DNA from: Sinorhizobium fredii USDA 257
Lineage (GTDB): Bacteria; Pseudomonadota; Alphaproteobacteria; Rhizobiales; Rhizobiaceae
Assembly: GCF_000265205.3 (NCBI RefSeq)
Contig: NT_187152.1
Span: 1 to 38,691 of the forward strand
DNA length: 38,691 nt
Direction of reading: 5' to 3'
Below the pieces are notes generated by a model. That model had not been told where the DNA came from. It saw nothing but the letters and a program-made list of their open reading frames with translations, and did no database searches. The position numbers were made by a program, and so were the translations under genes. Shown piece after piece: positions 7,410 to 16,122 of this stretch (the first letter of the stretch is position 1; each line of letters begins with the position of its first letter).

Positions 7410-8855
7410 GTGGCGATCATGTTCGTCAGAGCGCAGGTGATCAGCAGGGGAGCGGGGCGAAGCATCGTCTCGGCCGCCGCCTATCGCCATCGCGCCCGGA
7501 TGATGGACGAGCAAGCCGGCACGTCCTTCAGCTACAGGGGTGGGGCCTCTGAACTGGTGCATGAGGAACTGGCGCTGCCGGACCAGATCCCGGGCTGGCT
7601 GAAGGCGGCGATCGACCGACAATCCGTCGCCAAGGCGAGCGAGGCGCTCTGGAATGCGGTGGAGTCTCACGAGACACGAGCGGACGCGCAGCTTGCCCGG
7701 GAGCTGATCATCGCGCTGCCCGAAGAACTGACCCGGGCGGAGAACATCGCCCTGGTGCGCGAGTTCATCCGGGACAATTTGACGTCCAAAGGCATGGTCG
7801 CGGACTGGGTCTATCACGACAAGGACGGCAATCCGCATATCCATTTGATGACGACGCTCAGGCCCCTGACGGAGGAGGGGTTCGGGCCGAAGAAGGTGGC
7901 GGTGCTTGGCGAAGACGGCGAGCCGTTGCGTGTCGTCACGCCGGACCGGCCGAACGGAAAGATCGTCTACCAGCTCTGGGCCGGCGATAAGGAAACCATG
8001 AAGGCATGGAAGATCGCCTGGGCGGAAACCGCCAATCGGCATCTTGCGCTTGCCGGGCATGAGATCCGGCTCGACGGCCGCTCCTATGCCGAGCAGGGCC
8101 TTCACGGCATCGCACAGAAACATCTCGGGCCGGAGAAGGCGGCGCTCGCGCGCAAGGGCGTCGAAATGTATTTCGCGCCGGCCGATCTTGCGCGCCGACA
8201 GGAGATGGCCGACCGGCTGATCGCCGATCCCGAGCTTCTGCTGAAGCAGCTCGGCAGCGAACGCTCCACCTTCGAAGAGAGGGATATCGCCAAGGCGCTG
8301 CATCGCTACGTCGACGATCCAGTGGACTTCGTCAATATCCGCGCGCGGCTTATGGCCTCGGACGATCTGGTGCTGCTGAAGCCGCAGGAGGTTGACGCGC
8401 AGACTGGCAGGGCGTCGGAGCCGGCGGTCTTCACCACGCGAGAGATCCTGCGCATCGAATATGACATGGCGCAGTCGGCGCAGGCCCTGTCGGAGCGCAA
8501 GGGCTTTGGCGTCTCCACGAAACAAGTTGCGGCTGCAATCCGAAACGTCGAAACGGCCGATCCGGAAGAGCCATTCAAGCTTCACGCGGAACAGGTCGAT
8601 GCCGTCCGTCACGTCACCGGCGACAGTGGCATGGCCGCTGTGGTCGGTCTTGCCGGCGCGGGTAAGTCGACCCTGCTTGCTGCCGCGCGCGTCGCCTGGG
8701 AAAGCGAGGACCGGCGGGTGATCGGTGCGGCGCTTGCCGGCAAGGCGGCCGAAGGGTTGGAGGACAGTTCCGGCATCAGGTCGCGCACGCTGGCTTCCTG
8801 GGAACTGGCGTGGGCCGGGGGCGTGAACAGCTCGATCGGGGCGATGTGCTGGTGA
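7410..8855 (+). CDS. traA: TraA relaxase, N-terminal part (frameshifted gene)
   Basis: Relaxase part of Ti-type TraA. The GTG at 7410 starts VAIMFVRAQVISRGAGRS, as in this family, with GGAG 6-9 bases before it. Tyr25 (SAAAYRH) is the likely catalytic tyrosine, and His136, His143 and His145 in HDKDGNPHIHLM form the metal site. Walker A GLAGAGKST (about 413-421) begins the helicase domain. The frame is lost at the five-G run 8817-8821 and ends at 8855; one more G would join it to the frame that continues to 12028, giving 1540 codons in all, a normal full length. Either TraA is inactive, or this is a sequencing error or a -1 slip. Confidence 0.92.
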   Translation: MAIMFVRAQVISRGAGRSIVSAAAYRHRARMMDEQAGTSFSYRGGASELVHEELALPDQIPGWLKAAIDRQSVAKASEALWNAVESHETRADAQLARELIIALPEELTRAENIALVREFIRDNLTSKGMVADWVYHDKDGNPHIHLMTTLRPLTEEGFGPKKVAVLGEDGEPLRVVTPDRPNGKIVYQLWAGDKETMKAWKIAWAETANRHLALAGHEIRLDGRSYAEQGLHGIAQKHLGPEKAALARKGVEMYFAPADLARRQEMADRLIADPELLLKQLGSERSTFEERDIAKALHRYVDDPVDFVNIRARLMASDDLVLLKPQEVDAQTGRASEPAVFTTREILRIEYDMAQSAQALSERKGFGVSTKQVAAAIRNVETADPEEPFKLHAEQVDAVRHVTGDSGMAAVVGLAGAGKSTLLAAARVAWESEDRRVIGAALAGKAAEGLEDSSGIRSRTLASWELAWAGGVNSSIGAMCW

Positions 8856-11800
8856 TCGACGAGGCCGGCATGATCTCCTCCCAGCAGATGGCCCGCGTCC
8901 TGAAGATCGCCCAAGAGGCGCAGGCGAAGGTTGTTCTGGTCGGTGACGCCATGCAGCTGCAGCCTATCCAGGCGGGCGCGGCCTTCCGGGCGATCACCGA
9001 GCGGATCGGGTTCGCGGAACTTGCCGGTGTGCGCCGCCAGCGCGAGCAGTGGGCGCGCGATGCATCCCGTCTCTTCGCCCGCGGCAAAGTCGAAGAGGGC
9101 CTTGATGCCTACGCGCAGCAGGGCCACATTGTAGAGACCGAAACCCGTGCCGAGATCGTCGACCGCATCGTTTCCGATTGGACCGATGCCCGCCGTGACC
9201 TGCTTCAGAAATCCGCCGCGGGCGAACATCCGGGCCGGCTTCGCGGCGAAGAGCTGCTTGTTCTCGCCCACACCAACCAGGATGTTCGGAAGCTCAACGA
9301 ATCCCTGCGCAAGGTCATGATCGACGAGGGCGCACTGACTGCTGCGCGGGAATTCCAGACGGCGCGTGGGTCTCGTGAGTTCGCCGCCGGCGACCGGATC
9401 ATCTTCCTCGAAAACGCCCGCTTCATCGAACCGCGGGCACGGCGGCTTGGGCCCCAATACGTCAAGAATGGCATGCTCGGCACGGTCGTTTCGACCGGCG
9501 ACAAACGCGGCTGTGCGCTGCTGACGGTGCGCCTTGACAACGGCCGGGATGTTGTCATCAGCGAGGACAGCTATCGCAATATCGATCATGGCTATGCTGC
9601 GACCATCCATAAGTCTCAAGGGTCGACCGTCGACCGGACCTTCGTGCTCGCCACCGGCATGATGGATCAGCATCTGACCTATGTGGCGATGACCCGCCAT
9701 CGCCACCGCGCCGATCTCTATGTGGCGAAAGAGGACTTCGAGGTGAGGCCGGAGTGGGGGAGGAAGCCGCGCGTCGATCATGCCGCCGGCGTCATCGGGG
9801 AGTTGGTTGAAACTGGTGAGGCGAAATTCCGGCCCCAGGAGAGGCAAGCGAAGGAAAGCCCCTACGCCGATGTGAGGACCGACGACGGAACCGTCCATCG
9901 ACTTTGGGGCGTGAGTCTGCCGAAGGCGCTTGAGGAGGGCAGCGTCTCGACGGGCGATACCGTCACGCTCCGCAAGGACGGTGTCGAGAAGGTCATTGTG
10001 AAGATTCCCGTCACCGACGAGGAAACAGGCGAGAAGCGTCTCGAGGAACGTGAGGTCGAGCGCAATGTCTGGACCGCGAACCGAGTCGAAACCGCCGATG
10101 CGCGCCAGGAGAGGATCAAGCGGGAAAGGCATCGGCTGGAACTGTTCAAGCAGCTTGTCGAGCGCCTTGGGCGATCCGGCGCCAAGACGACGACGCTCGA
10201 TTTCGCGAGCGAGGAAGTCTATCAAGCGCACGCCCGCGATTTCGCGCGGCGGCGTGGTATCGACACGCTCGCCGAGGTCGCGGCCGGGATGGAGGAGGGT
10301 GTTTCCCGGCGGCTGGCGTGGATTGCGGAAAAGCGTGGGCAGGTGGCGAAGCTTTGGGAGCGGGCGAGCGTTGCGCTCGGCTTTGCGATCGAGCGCGAAC
10401 GGCGTGTCTCGTATAACGAGGAACGGACCGCATCCTTTTCGGCGGGAATCCCGTTGGTTGGGAAATATCTGATGCCGCCCACCACGAAATTCTCCCGCAG
10501 TGTCGAGGAGGATGCACGTCTTGCTCAGCTCTCCTCGGAGCGGTGGAAGGAGCGAGAGGCCGTCCTGCGCCCAGTGCTGGCGAAAATCTATCTCGACCCA
10601 GATGGCGCGCTGTCGGCGCTGAATGCACTGGCATCGGACACCGCCATCGAGCCACGCAAGCTCGCCGAAAATCTCGGGTCTGTGCCAGACCGCCTGGGCC
10701 GTCTGCGGGGATCCAACCTGATGGTCGATGGCCGCGCCGCGCGTGACGACCGCACCGCGGCCACGGCTGCGGTGTCGGAATTGCTACCTCTGGCGCGCGC
10801 TCATTCGACCGAGTTCCGCAGGCAGGCGGAGCGCTTCGGTATCCGCGAGCAGCAGCGGCGCGCGCATATGTCATTGTCGGTTCCCGCGCTCTCGAAAACG
10901 GCGATGGCGCGTCTGGTCGAAATCGAGGCGGTCTGCGACCGCGGCGGGGCCGATGCCTACAAGACGGCCTTCGCCTATGCCGTCGAGGACCGCTTGCTGG
11001 TCCAGGAGGTCAAGGCCGTCAATGAGGCGCTGACCGCACGCTTCGGCTGGAGCGCCTTCACCGCGAAAGCGGATGTAGTCGCCGAGCGCAATATGTTCGA
11101 ACGCATGCCGGAGGATATTCCCCCCGAGCGCCGCGAGAAGCTCGCCCGCCTGTTCGCCGTCATCAGGCGCTTTGTCGAGGAACAGCATCTTGCCGAAAGA
11201 CAGGATCGGTCGAAGATCGTTGCCGGCGCCAGTGTCGAGTGGGGGAAGGAGACGATGGCCGTGCTTCCAATGCTTCCAGCTGTCACGGAGTTCAAGACGA
11301 CGGTCGCCGATGAAGCGAAGGAGCGAGCGCTCGCCGCTCCTCACTACGGACACCACCGCGCCGCCCTCGTTGAGACGGCAACACGCGTCTGGCGAGATCC
11401 AGCAGACGCGATCGGCAACATCGAGGAGCTGGTCGTGAAGGGCTTTGCCAGTGAGCGGATCGCGGCGGCCGTTAGCAACGATCCCGCCGCCTACGGTGCG
11501 CTACGCGGCTCCGACCGCATCATGGACAAGCTGCTTACCACAGGACGCGAGCGAAAAGAGGCATTGCAGGCGGTGCCGGAAGTGGCAAGCCGTGTCCGCT
11601 CGCTCGGCGCGTCTTATGCCAGTGCCGTCGATGCCGAGACCCAGGCCATCGCGGAAGAGCGACGGCGGATGGCGATCGCCATTCCCGGGCTGTCGCAAGC
11701 GGCCGAGGACGCGCTCAAGCGACTGGCGGCGGAGATAAAGAAGAAGGACGGGAAGCTCGACGTCGCCGCGGGCTCGCTCGATGCGCGCATCCGCCAGGAA

Positions 11801-12028
11801 TTCGCCGGGGTCAGCCGGGCGCTTGATGAGCGCTTCGGCAGAAACGCCATCCTGCGCGGTGAGAAGGACGTCATCAATCGCGTGTCGCCGGCCCAGCGCC
11901 GCGCCTTCGAGGCGATGCGAGATCGGCTGCAGGTCTTGCAGCAGACGGTTCGCCTGCAGAGCAGTCAGGAGATCATTTCGGAGCGTCAGCGGCGCGTCAT
12001 TGATCGCGCCCGCGGTGTCACCCGATGA
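8810..12028 (+). CDS. traA: TraA helicase and C-terminal part (frameshifted gene)
   Basis: Continuation of TraA in the -1 frame. It resumes at GREQLDRGDVLVIDEAGM, which holds helicase Walker B (VLVIDEAGM), followed by VLVGDAMQLQPI and the RecD-type motif HGYAATIHKSQGSTVDRTFV with THRHR-like arginines. The last 600 residues are helical. The stretch DPAAYGALRGSDRIMDKL looks like the BID-type secretion domain known in alphaproteobacterial relaxases; this is my pattern reading, not a profile match. TraA nicks oriT, stays covalently on the strand and unwinds it. As a separate frame it lacks the relaxase and helicase Walker A. Confidence 0.9.
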   Translation: MGRGREQLDRGDVLVIDEAGMISSQQMARVLKIAQEAQAKVVLVGDAMQLQPIQAGAAFRAITERIGFAELAGVRRQREQWARDASRLFARGKVEEGLDAYAQQGHIVETETRAEIVDRIVSDWTDARRDLLQKSAAGEHPGRLRGEELLVLAHTNQDVRKLNESLRKVMIDEGALTAAREFQTARGSREFAAGDRIIFLENARFIEPRARRLGPQYVKNGMLGTVVSTGDKRGCALLTVRLDNGRDVVISEDSYRNIDHGYAATIHKSQGSTVDRTFVLATGMMDQHLTYVAMTRHRHRADLYVAKEDFEVRPEWGRKPRVDHAAGVIGELVETGEAKFRPQERQAKESPYADVRTDDGTVHRLWGVSLPKALEEGSVSTGDTVTLRKDGVEKVIVKIPVTDEETGEKRLEEREVERNVWTANRVETADARQERIKRERHRLELFKQLVERLGRSGAKTTTLDFASEEVYQAHARDFARRRGIDTLAEVAAGMEEGVSRRLAWIAEKRGQVAKLWERASVALGFAIERERRVSYNEERTASFSAGIPLVGKYLMPPTTKFSRSVEEDARLAQLSSERWKEREAVLRPVLAKIYLDPDGALSALNALASDTAIEPRKLAENLGSVPDRLGRLRGSNLMVDGRAARDDRTAATAAVSELLPLARAHSTEFRRQAERFGIREQQRRAHMSLSVPALSKTAMARLVEIEAVCDRGGADAYKTAFAYAVEDRLLVQEVKAVNEALTARFGWSAFTAKADVVAERNMFERMPEDIPPERREKLARLFAVIRRFVEEQHLAERQDRSKIVAGASVEWGKETMAVLPMLPAVTEFKTTVADEAKERALAAPHYGHHRAALVETATRVWRDPADAIGNIEELVVKGFASERIAAAVSNDPAAYGALRGSDRIMDKLLTTGRERKEALQAVPEVASRVRSLGASYASAVDAETQAIAEERRRMAIAIPGLSQAAEDALKRLAAEIKKKDGKLDVAAGSLDARIRQEFAGVSRALDERFGRNAILRGEKDVINRVSPAQRRAFEAMRDRLQVLQQTVRLQSSQEIISERQRRVIDRARGVTR

Positions 12029-12058
12029 GGATATTCAAGAAAGCAGAAGGAGAAACAA

Positions 12059-12328
12059 ATGCCTGAACCGGAAACCTCCTACGACGCGATCGTCCGCGCC
12101 GAGATCGCCATCGAGATCGTCAACCAGGCGCGCGCCATCGTCACGGCCCGCGTCTACGAGCTTGAAGACAAGGAGCCCGGCGCGGCAGAGGAACTGCGCC
12201 GGCGCCGGCGGGAGCTCATTGAACTGCAGCAGAGCATCCGCGCCGGCGACCGCGATGCAATCGAAAACCTCATCGCGCTCTGGGGTCCGCGCGTCCAGGA
12301 CGAGGCCCGCTTCTGGGCGGAATTCTGA
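12059..12328 (+). CDS. Small protein preceding the zeta toxin (putative antitoxin)
   Basis: An 89-residue, strongly charged, helical protein beginning MPEPETSYDAIVRAEIAIEI and rich in Arg/Glu in the middle. AGAAGGAG precedes the ATG by 6 bases. It lies 30 bases after traA and two bases before the zeta-toxin start, so all three are probably one transcript. Position and size suit an antitoxin, but I see no known epsilon-antitoxin motif; it could equally be a chaperone for a secreted protein, like VbhA-type partners. Confidence 0.75.
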   Translation: MPEPETSYDAIVRAEIAIEIVNQARAIVTARVYELEDKEPGAAEELRRRRRELIELQQSIRAGDRDAIENLIALWGPRVQDEARFWAEF

Positions 12329-12330
12329 CA

Positions 12331-14805
12331 ATGGTGGCGGAGGCATCCGGCCCGCTCTCGCCGGAGAGGAACGAGAGTATTTTCCGCAACGACATTCTGC
12401 CCGATTATCTGCCGGAGACGATGCGGCCAGCAGAGCGCCCGCGGCTCATCCTGCTCGGCGGACAGCCGGGCGCGGGCAAGACGGCGGTCCTGATCGCGAG
12501 CCATGCGGAGCTCGAGCAATACGGATCGACAATCCGCATCGTCGGCGACGATCTGCGCTCCTATCACCCGCAGTTCCTTGCCTTCCAGCGGCAAGATCCC
12601 GAGACAGCGTCACAGTTTACTCAAGGTGATGCTGGTCGCTGGACGGAGAAGCTGCTGGCCGCCGCCGCGGAGCGAAAGGTCAACATCGTCTTCGAGACCA
12701 CGATGCGGACCCCGGAGAACGTCACCCGCGTGATCGGGGTGGCGCGTGATGCCGGCTATGACGTCGAAGCCCGTGCCGTCGCGGTCAACCCGCGCCTCAG
12801 CTGGCAGGGCAATAACTATCGGTTCGAGGAGATGTTGCGTTTGGGCGACGCGGCGCGAATTCCGCCGCAGCACGTCCATGACGCCGCCGTCACCGGGCTT
12901 CGGGTCAGCCTGGACAAGCTGGAGAGCGAGCGCCTGGTGGATCGCGTGGAAGTGCGGACACGCGGCGGCAGGATCCTCTACGACAATGAGATGCGGGACG
13001 GGGATTGGTCGCGCGCGGTCGGTGCGAGGCAGGCGCTGGAAGCGGAGCAGTCTCGACCGATGACACGTCCTGAGCTCCAAAGCTTTGCCGACGACTGGGA
13101 CTATGTGGTCAGCCGGATGGAAGAGCGAAACGCCCCGGACGATCGGATTGCCGCGGTGAGGACCCGCGCCGTCGAGGATGTGAACTATCTGCTCACGCAA
13201 CGCCGCGCCGCCGACGGCGACGAGGGTTCTCGGCGGGGGCGGACGATTTTCCAGAGCCAGGCCGATGGGCTGGGTCTGTTCGTGGAACTCTATGACAACG
13301 CGGTGCGCGACGCCGAGCGCCGGCCCGCTGGAAACATCGAAGCCCATGCGTCCGGCCGTCTTGCGCAGACCTACATGGCTTTGAAGCTGGTCGAGGCTGC
13401 TCGCGATCTCGGCCTTCTGCCGGAGGACGGGAAATTCGTCGCGACGCGCGCCATGGTCCAGGACAAGCGCGGAACCCAAGAGTTTCCGGCGGCGCACCGT
13501 CTGCCGGCCGATCTTGCCGTGGAAACGCCGGACGGCGCGCGTCGGCGGCTCACGGATCATTTTGCAGTCGTGCTCAATCGTGTCGCCGTCGATCGCGAGG
13601 TGTTCAGCCGAACAGATCGCTTATCGCGTATGGCCAATGTCATGGACTCCTGGCTCGAAGCCGCCGGAATGCGCAAAACGCTCGATCGAGCTGCCAACGC
13701 GGTCGCGACCGGCGGAATGTCGGCCGACGCCGCGATGACAGGGGTCATTGAACCGGGTTATGCGGCGGCAATTGCGCTGGCCCGGCGCCGCCTTGACCGG
13801 AACTTCGCAATCGCCGAGCGCGCCGTCATCGCCACCGCGATCATCGATGAGAAGGGGGAGCCGTTTCGCGCCATGCGGGACGATCTTCGGCTACGAACGG
13901 CCGATCTCGCCAACCGGGCGCGAGCGAAAGCCATGATGAAGGCGGTTCTGGCGGAGACGGCGCGGCATGGTCATCTTGATCCGGAACAGCGCCGAGCAGC
14001 AGATGAGTTTGTCCGCGGGATTGCCGAGAACGAACGCAGTCACGGTGTGCGTCGTGCGCCGTTGCAGGATCCGACTGCCACGCAATCCGGTGCCCTCGTG
14101 CCAGCGCGGCAACTGCCCGACCTAACCGAGCCGGAGGTCGCCGATCGCCTGCGCGCGTCGTCACGCCTGGCCGACAAGCGCGCCGAGATCGAGAACCTGT
14201 CGCGGCTGGTGTTCGGCAGCAGCCAAGCGGTTTCCGCAGCTGTCGACCGGATCACCGATGCGCGAAGCGGTGCGGCCGCCGGCACTGATGTTCGTGCGGG
14301 CGGCCTTGGCGACATGGCCGGGGAGGGGCGGAAACGGTTGCGGGGTCCGAGCCCTGAGCGCCAGACGGCGGAGGCACATGCGCCGCGGCTTGCGACAGCC
14401 CTTGCCGATTATGGTCTGGCGGTGGATTTCGAGCGGCACCAGATCGTGACACAGCATCGCGAGGAGCAAGCGCGGCAACGGATGGAAATTCCACGACCGT
14501 CAGAAGGGCTATCGAAAGTGCTGAACGCCGAAGGTCACGAGCAGGTCCGTCGACTGAATGCCGAGCCAACGCTGCGCCGCGAGCTTGAGACCGTGACGCT
14601 CGCGATCACCAAACGGCTCTCTCCAGCAGAGAAAGCAGACCTGAAGGGAGGCAATGTCGTCGGCCTCGCGTCGTCGCTTGGAGTAAGCCATGAGCAGGCC
14701 GCTTCGCTCCGGCTTGTCCACGAGCGCGCCAGGGCGCTGCAGGGCAGGTCGCTGCGACAGAGCCGGGAAATCGCACGGGCAAACCAGCTGGATATTCGAT
14801 CCTGA
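12331..14805 (+). CDS. Large zeta-toxin family protein with long C-terminal extension
   Basis: An 824-residue protein, about three times the size of a classic zeta toxin. The kinase domain is in the first 250 residues: Walker A GGQPGAGKT (43-51), then RIVGDDLRSYHPQF and VFETTMRTPENV, the usual substrate-site acids and loop. Zeta kinases phosphorylate UDP-N-acetylglucosamine and block wall synthesis. The remaining 570 residues are helical; near 600-680 a stretch (LVFGSSQAVSAAVDRITDA) could be a BID-like secretion domain, comparable to the TraA tail. The gene follows traA and its small partner. It may serve plasmid addiction, or be sent to the recipient through the conjugation channel. The first role is conventional, the second is inference. 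Confidence 0.88.
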   Translation: MVAEASGPLSPERNESIFRNDILPDYLPETMRPAERPRLILLGGQPGAGKTAVLIASHAELEQYGSTIRIVGDDLRSYHPQFLAFQRQDPETASQFTQGDAGRWTEKLLAAAAERKVNIVFETTMRTPENVTRVIGVARDAGYDVEARAVAVNPRLSWQGNNYRFEEMLRLGDAARIPPQHVHDAAVTGLRVSLDKLESERLVDRVEVRTRGGRILYDNEMRDGDWSRAVGARQALEAEQSRPMTRPELQSFADDWDYVVSRMEERNAPDDRIAAVRTRAVEDVNYLLTQRRAADGDEGSRRGRTIFQSQADGLGLFVELYDNAVRDAERRPAGNIEAHASGRLAQTYMALKLVEAARDLGLLPEDGKFVATRAMVQDKRGTQEFPAAHRLPADLAVETPDGARRRLTDHFAVVLNRVAVDREVFSRTDRLSRMANVMDSWLEAAGMRKTLDRAANAVATGGMSADAAMTGVIEPGYAAAIALARRRLDRNFAIAERAVIATAIIDEKGEPFRAMRDDLRLRTADLANRARAKAMMKAVLAETARHGHLDPEQRRAADEFVRGIAENERSHGVRRAPLQDPTATQSGALVPARQLPDLTEPEVADRLRASSRLADKRAEIENLSRLVFGSSQAVSAAVDRITDARSGAAAGTDVRAGGLGDMAGEGRKRLRGPSPERQTAEAHAPRLATALADYGLAVDFERHQIVTQHREEQARQRMEIPRPSEGLSKVLNAEGHEQVRRLNAEPTLRRELETVTLAITKRLSPAEKADLKGGNVVGLASSLGVSHEQAASLRLVHERARALQGRSLRQSREIARANQLDIRS

Positions 14806-14839
14806 CGGTCTGAAGGCTGGCTCGACAAGGTCGGCCGGG

Positions 14840-15172
14840 CTATCGTCCGCCCGGCCAGTTTTGCCGATTTTCAAGGCGCTCGCGGATCGCTCTGAAGGGC
14901 ACGCTGCCAGCGGGCTGCCACTCGACGGCTGCATCCGGAACTGTCGTGATGGTCGCCAGGCTTCCTTGCAACAGCGTCCGGATGCTGGAGAAGATGACGA
15001 AGTCCTCAGCTTCCACCCGGAAGTGCAGCGCTTCATCGGTCGCTCTCAGGATTGCGCGTGCGGCGCCAAAGTCGAGAAGCTTGTCGGTGCTGTGGGCGCC
15101 GATCGACCGGCAATAGGCGCTAGATCGGGCGCAGACGTTCTCAGCGAGGCACTCTGCGTGTGGGGTCCGCAC
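14840..15172 (-). CDS. Conserved hypothetical protein, DUF2218-like
   Basis: A 110-residue protein starting (GTG) MRTPHAECLAENVCARS and containing GAARAILRATDEALHFRVEAED. This pattern resembles DUF2218, small proteins of unknown function. GAGGGG precedes the GTG by 3-8 bases. It is convergent with the zeta-toxin gene, the stops being 35 bases apart. I am fairly sure the frame is coding because its codon use is balanced and the family-like core is clear, but the assignment is tentative. Confidence 0.5.
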   Translation of the reverse strand: MRTPHAECLAENVCARSSAYCRSIGAHSTDKLLDFGAARAILRATDEALHFRVEAEDFVIFSSIRTLLQGSLATITTVPDAAVEWQPAGSVPFRAIRERLENRQNWPGGR

Positions 15173-15251
15173 GAACCCCTCAGCGATATGTCTGTACAGG
15201 AGCCACCTCCATGACCTGGGTTCCTATTGGGATACGACTGTTCGGTTTGGT

Positions 15252-15416
15252 TCACACCGACAGCGGTGCGGGTGCGCGCGCGCGCCGGTTGAGCGGCTCG
15301 GCCACCTTGATCTTGCGGCGCATAGGCGACGCTCGTAACCTCTCCCGTCGCCCTGCATTGATCCCACGCACGACTGCATCCGCAGTCGCCAGTTGCGCCG
15401 CGATATGAGGATCCAT
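15252..15416 (-). CDS. Possible small protein or C-terminal remnant
   Basis: A 54-residue frame, MDPHIAAQLATADAVVRGINAGRRERLRASPMRRKIKVAEPL and on to a Pro/Arg-rich tail. Upstream in the same frame SAAEPAVSLGEL also looks coding, and a stop lies just before it, so this may be the end of a decayed longer gene. No family is recognised. The rest of 15173-15810 shows no convincing gene. Confidence 0.3.
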   Translation of the reverse strand: MDPHIAAQLATADAVVRGINAGRRERLRASPMRRKIKVAEPLNRRARAPAPLSV

Positions 15417-15810
15417 CAACTCACCAAGGGAAACCGCAGGTTCCGCCGCACTTTCTTCTTTGTGTCCTGTCCCAACCGAAGGTCACGCGATTTCTGTATA
15501 AGAAATACCGTCGGAGGCTAACGCACTCAGAGCCGTGCGCAGTCTTGAAGAATTGAATCCCCTGCTATGCGACCGCACCGAAGTTGATAAGCTGTCGGTC
15601 TCTACAGGACGCCGAAGCGCTGACGATGACAAAGTTGGCATGGTTGAGTGCCTCACCGATCGCAAAAGAATCCCTCCTTCCAGCAGTTGCACGCTTCATC
15701 TTGGAAGCGCCACAAAGTTGCGTTCAACAGAAATGGCGGTAGATTGACGGCAGAGGCACGATAGGAAACGAACTCTAGCGAAGCGAAACGAAATCAGGGC
15801 CCGTAAGCCG

Positions 15811-16122
15811 TTGATAAAGAATGGAAAGTTTTTTCTTCCTCCGTCGAAAGACGGGAGCGATTTCAAAGAGCTGTTCAAACAACTAGCTGCGGCGGGGGCG
15901 GGTCGGCCGTTGGGAAGTGATGGGTTTCCCGCAGGCCCATGGACGCCCGAGCTTCTTGCAGAGGCGATTTCACAGATCGATTCCAACCGGATCGGGGTCG
16001 ATCTGCGAACGGTGCAGCTTTGGTTTCAAGAGAACGACAAGGGAATTAGCACCGCCAACATTCGTTGGCTGGCAAGGATTTTGGGTGCGATGATCCGGCG
16101 GCCACAAGCGAATGGCAGATAG
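15811..16122 (+). CDS. rcgA: RcgA N-terminal part (frameshifted gene)
   Basis: N-terminal piece of RcgA. From a TTG start it reads MIKNGKFFLPPSKDGSDFK, then a small helix-turn-helix-like domain with GVDLRTVQLWFQENDKGIS and NIRWLARILG. At the T-run 16079-16082 the frame is lost and stops at 16122. One extra T would give LARIFGCDDPAATSEWQ and join the frame that runs to 17423, for 538 codons in all. Sequence error and true inactivation cannot be told apart here. An ATG or GTG start was not found upstream in frame. Confidence 0.7.
   Translation: MIKNGKFFLPPSKDGSDFKELFKQLAAAGAGRPLGSDGFPAGPWTPELLAEAISQIDSNRIGVDLRTVQLWFQENDKGISTANIRWLARILGAMIRRPQANGR

Noticed and set aside
7113..8612. Long 499-codon minus-strand frame opposite traA
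   Set aside because: It mirrors traA codons, has His/Arg-rich composition and no family pattern, and would cross oriT and traC.
8609..10231. 540-codon minus-strand frame opposite traA
   Set aside because: Antisense to the helicase domain; composition typical of a shadow in GC-rich coding DNA.
12610..13560. 316-codon minus-strand frame opposite the zeta toxin
   Set aside because: Lies wholly antisense to a recognisable toxin domain and has no ribosome site.
15483..15747. Overlapping short frames on both strands before rcgA
   Set aside because: Ser/Arg-rich products, no ribosome sites and no similarity I recognise; could at most be decayed DNA.
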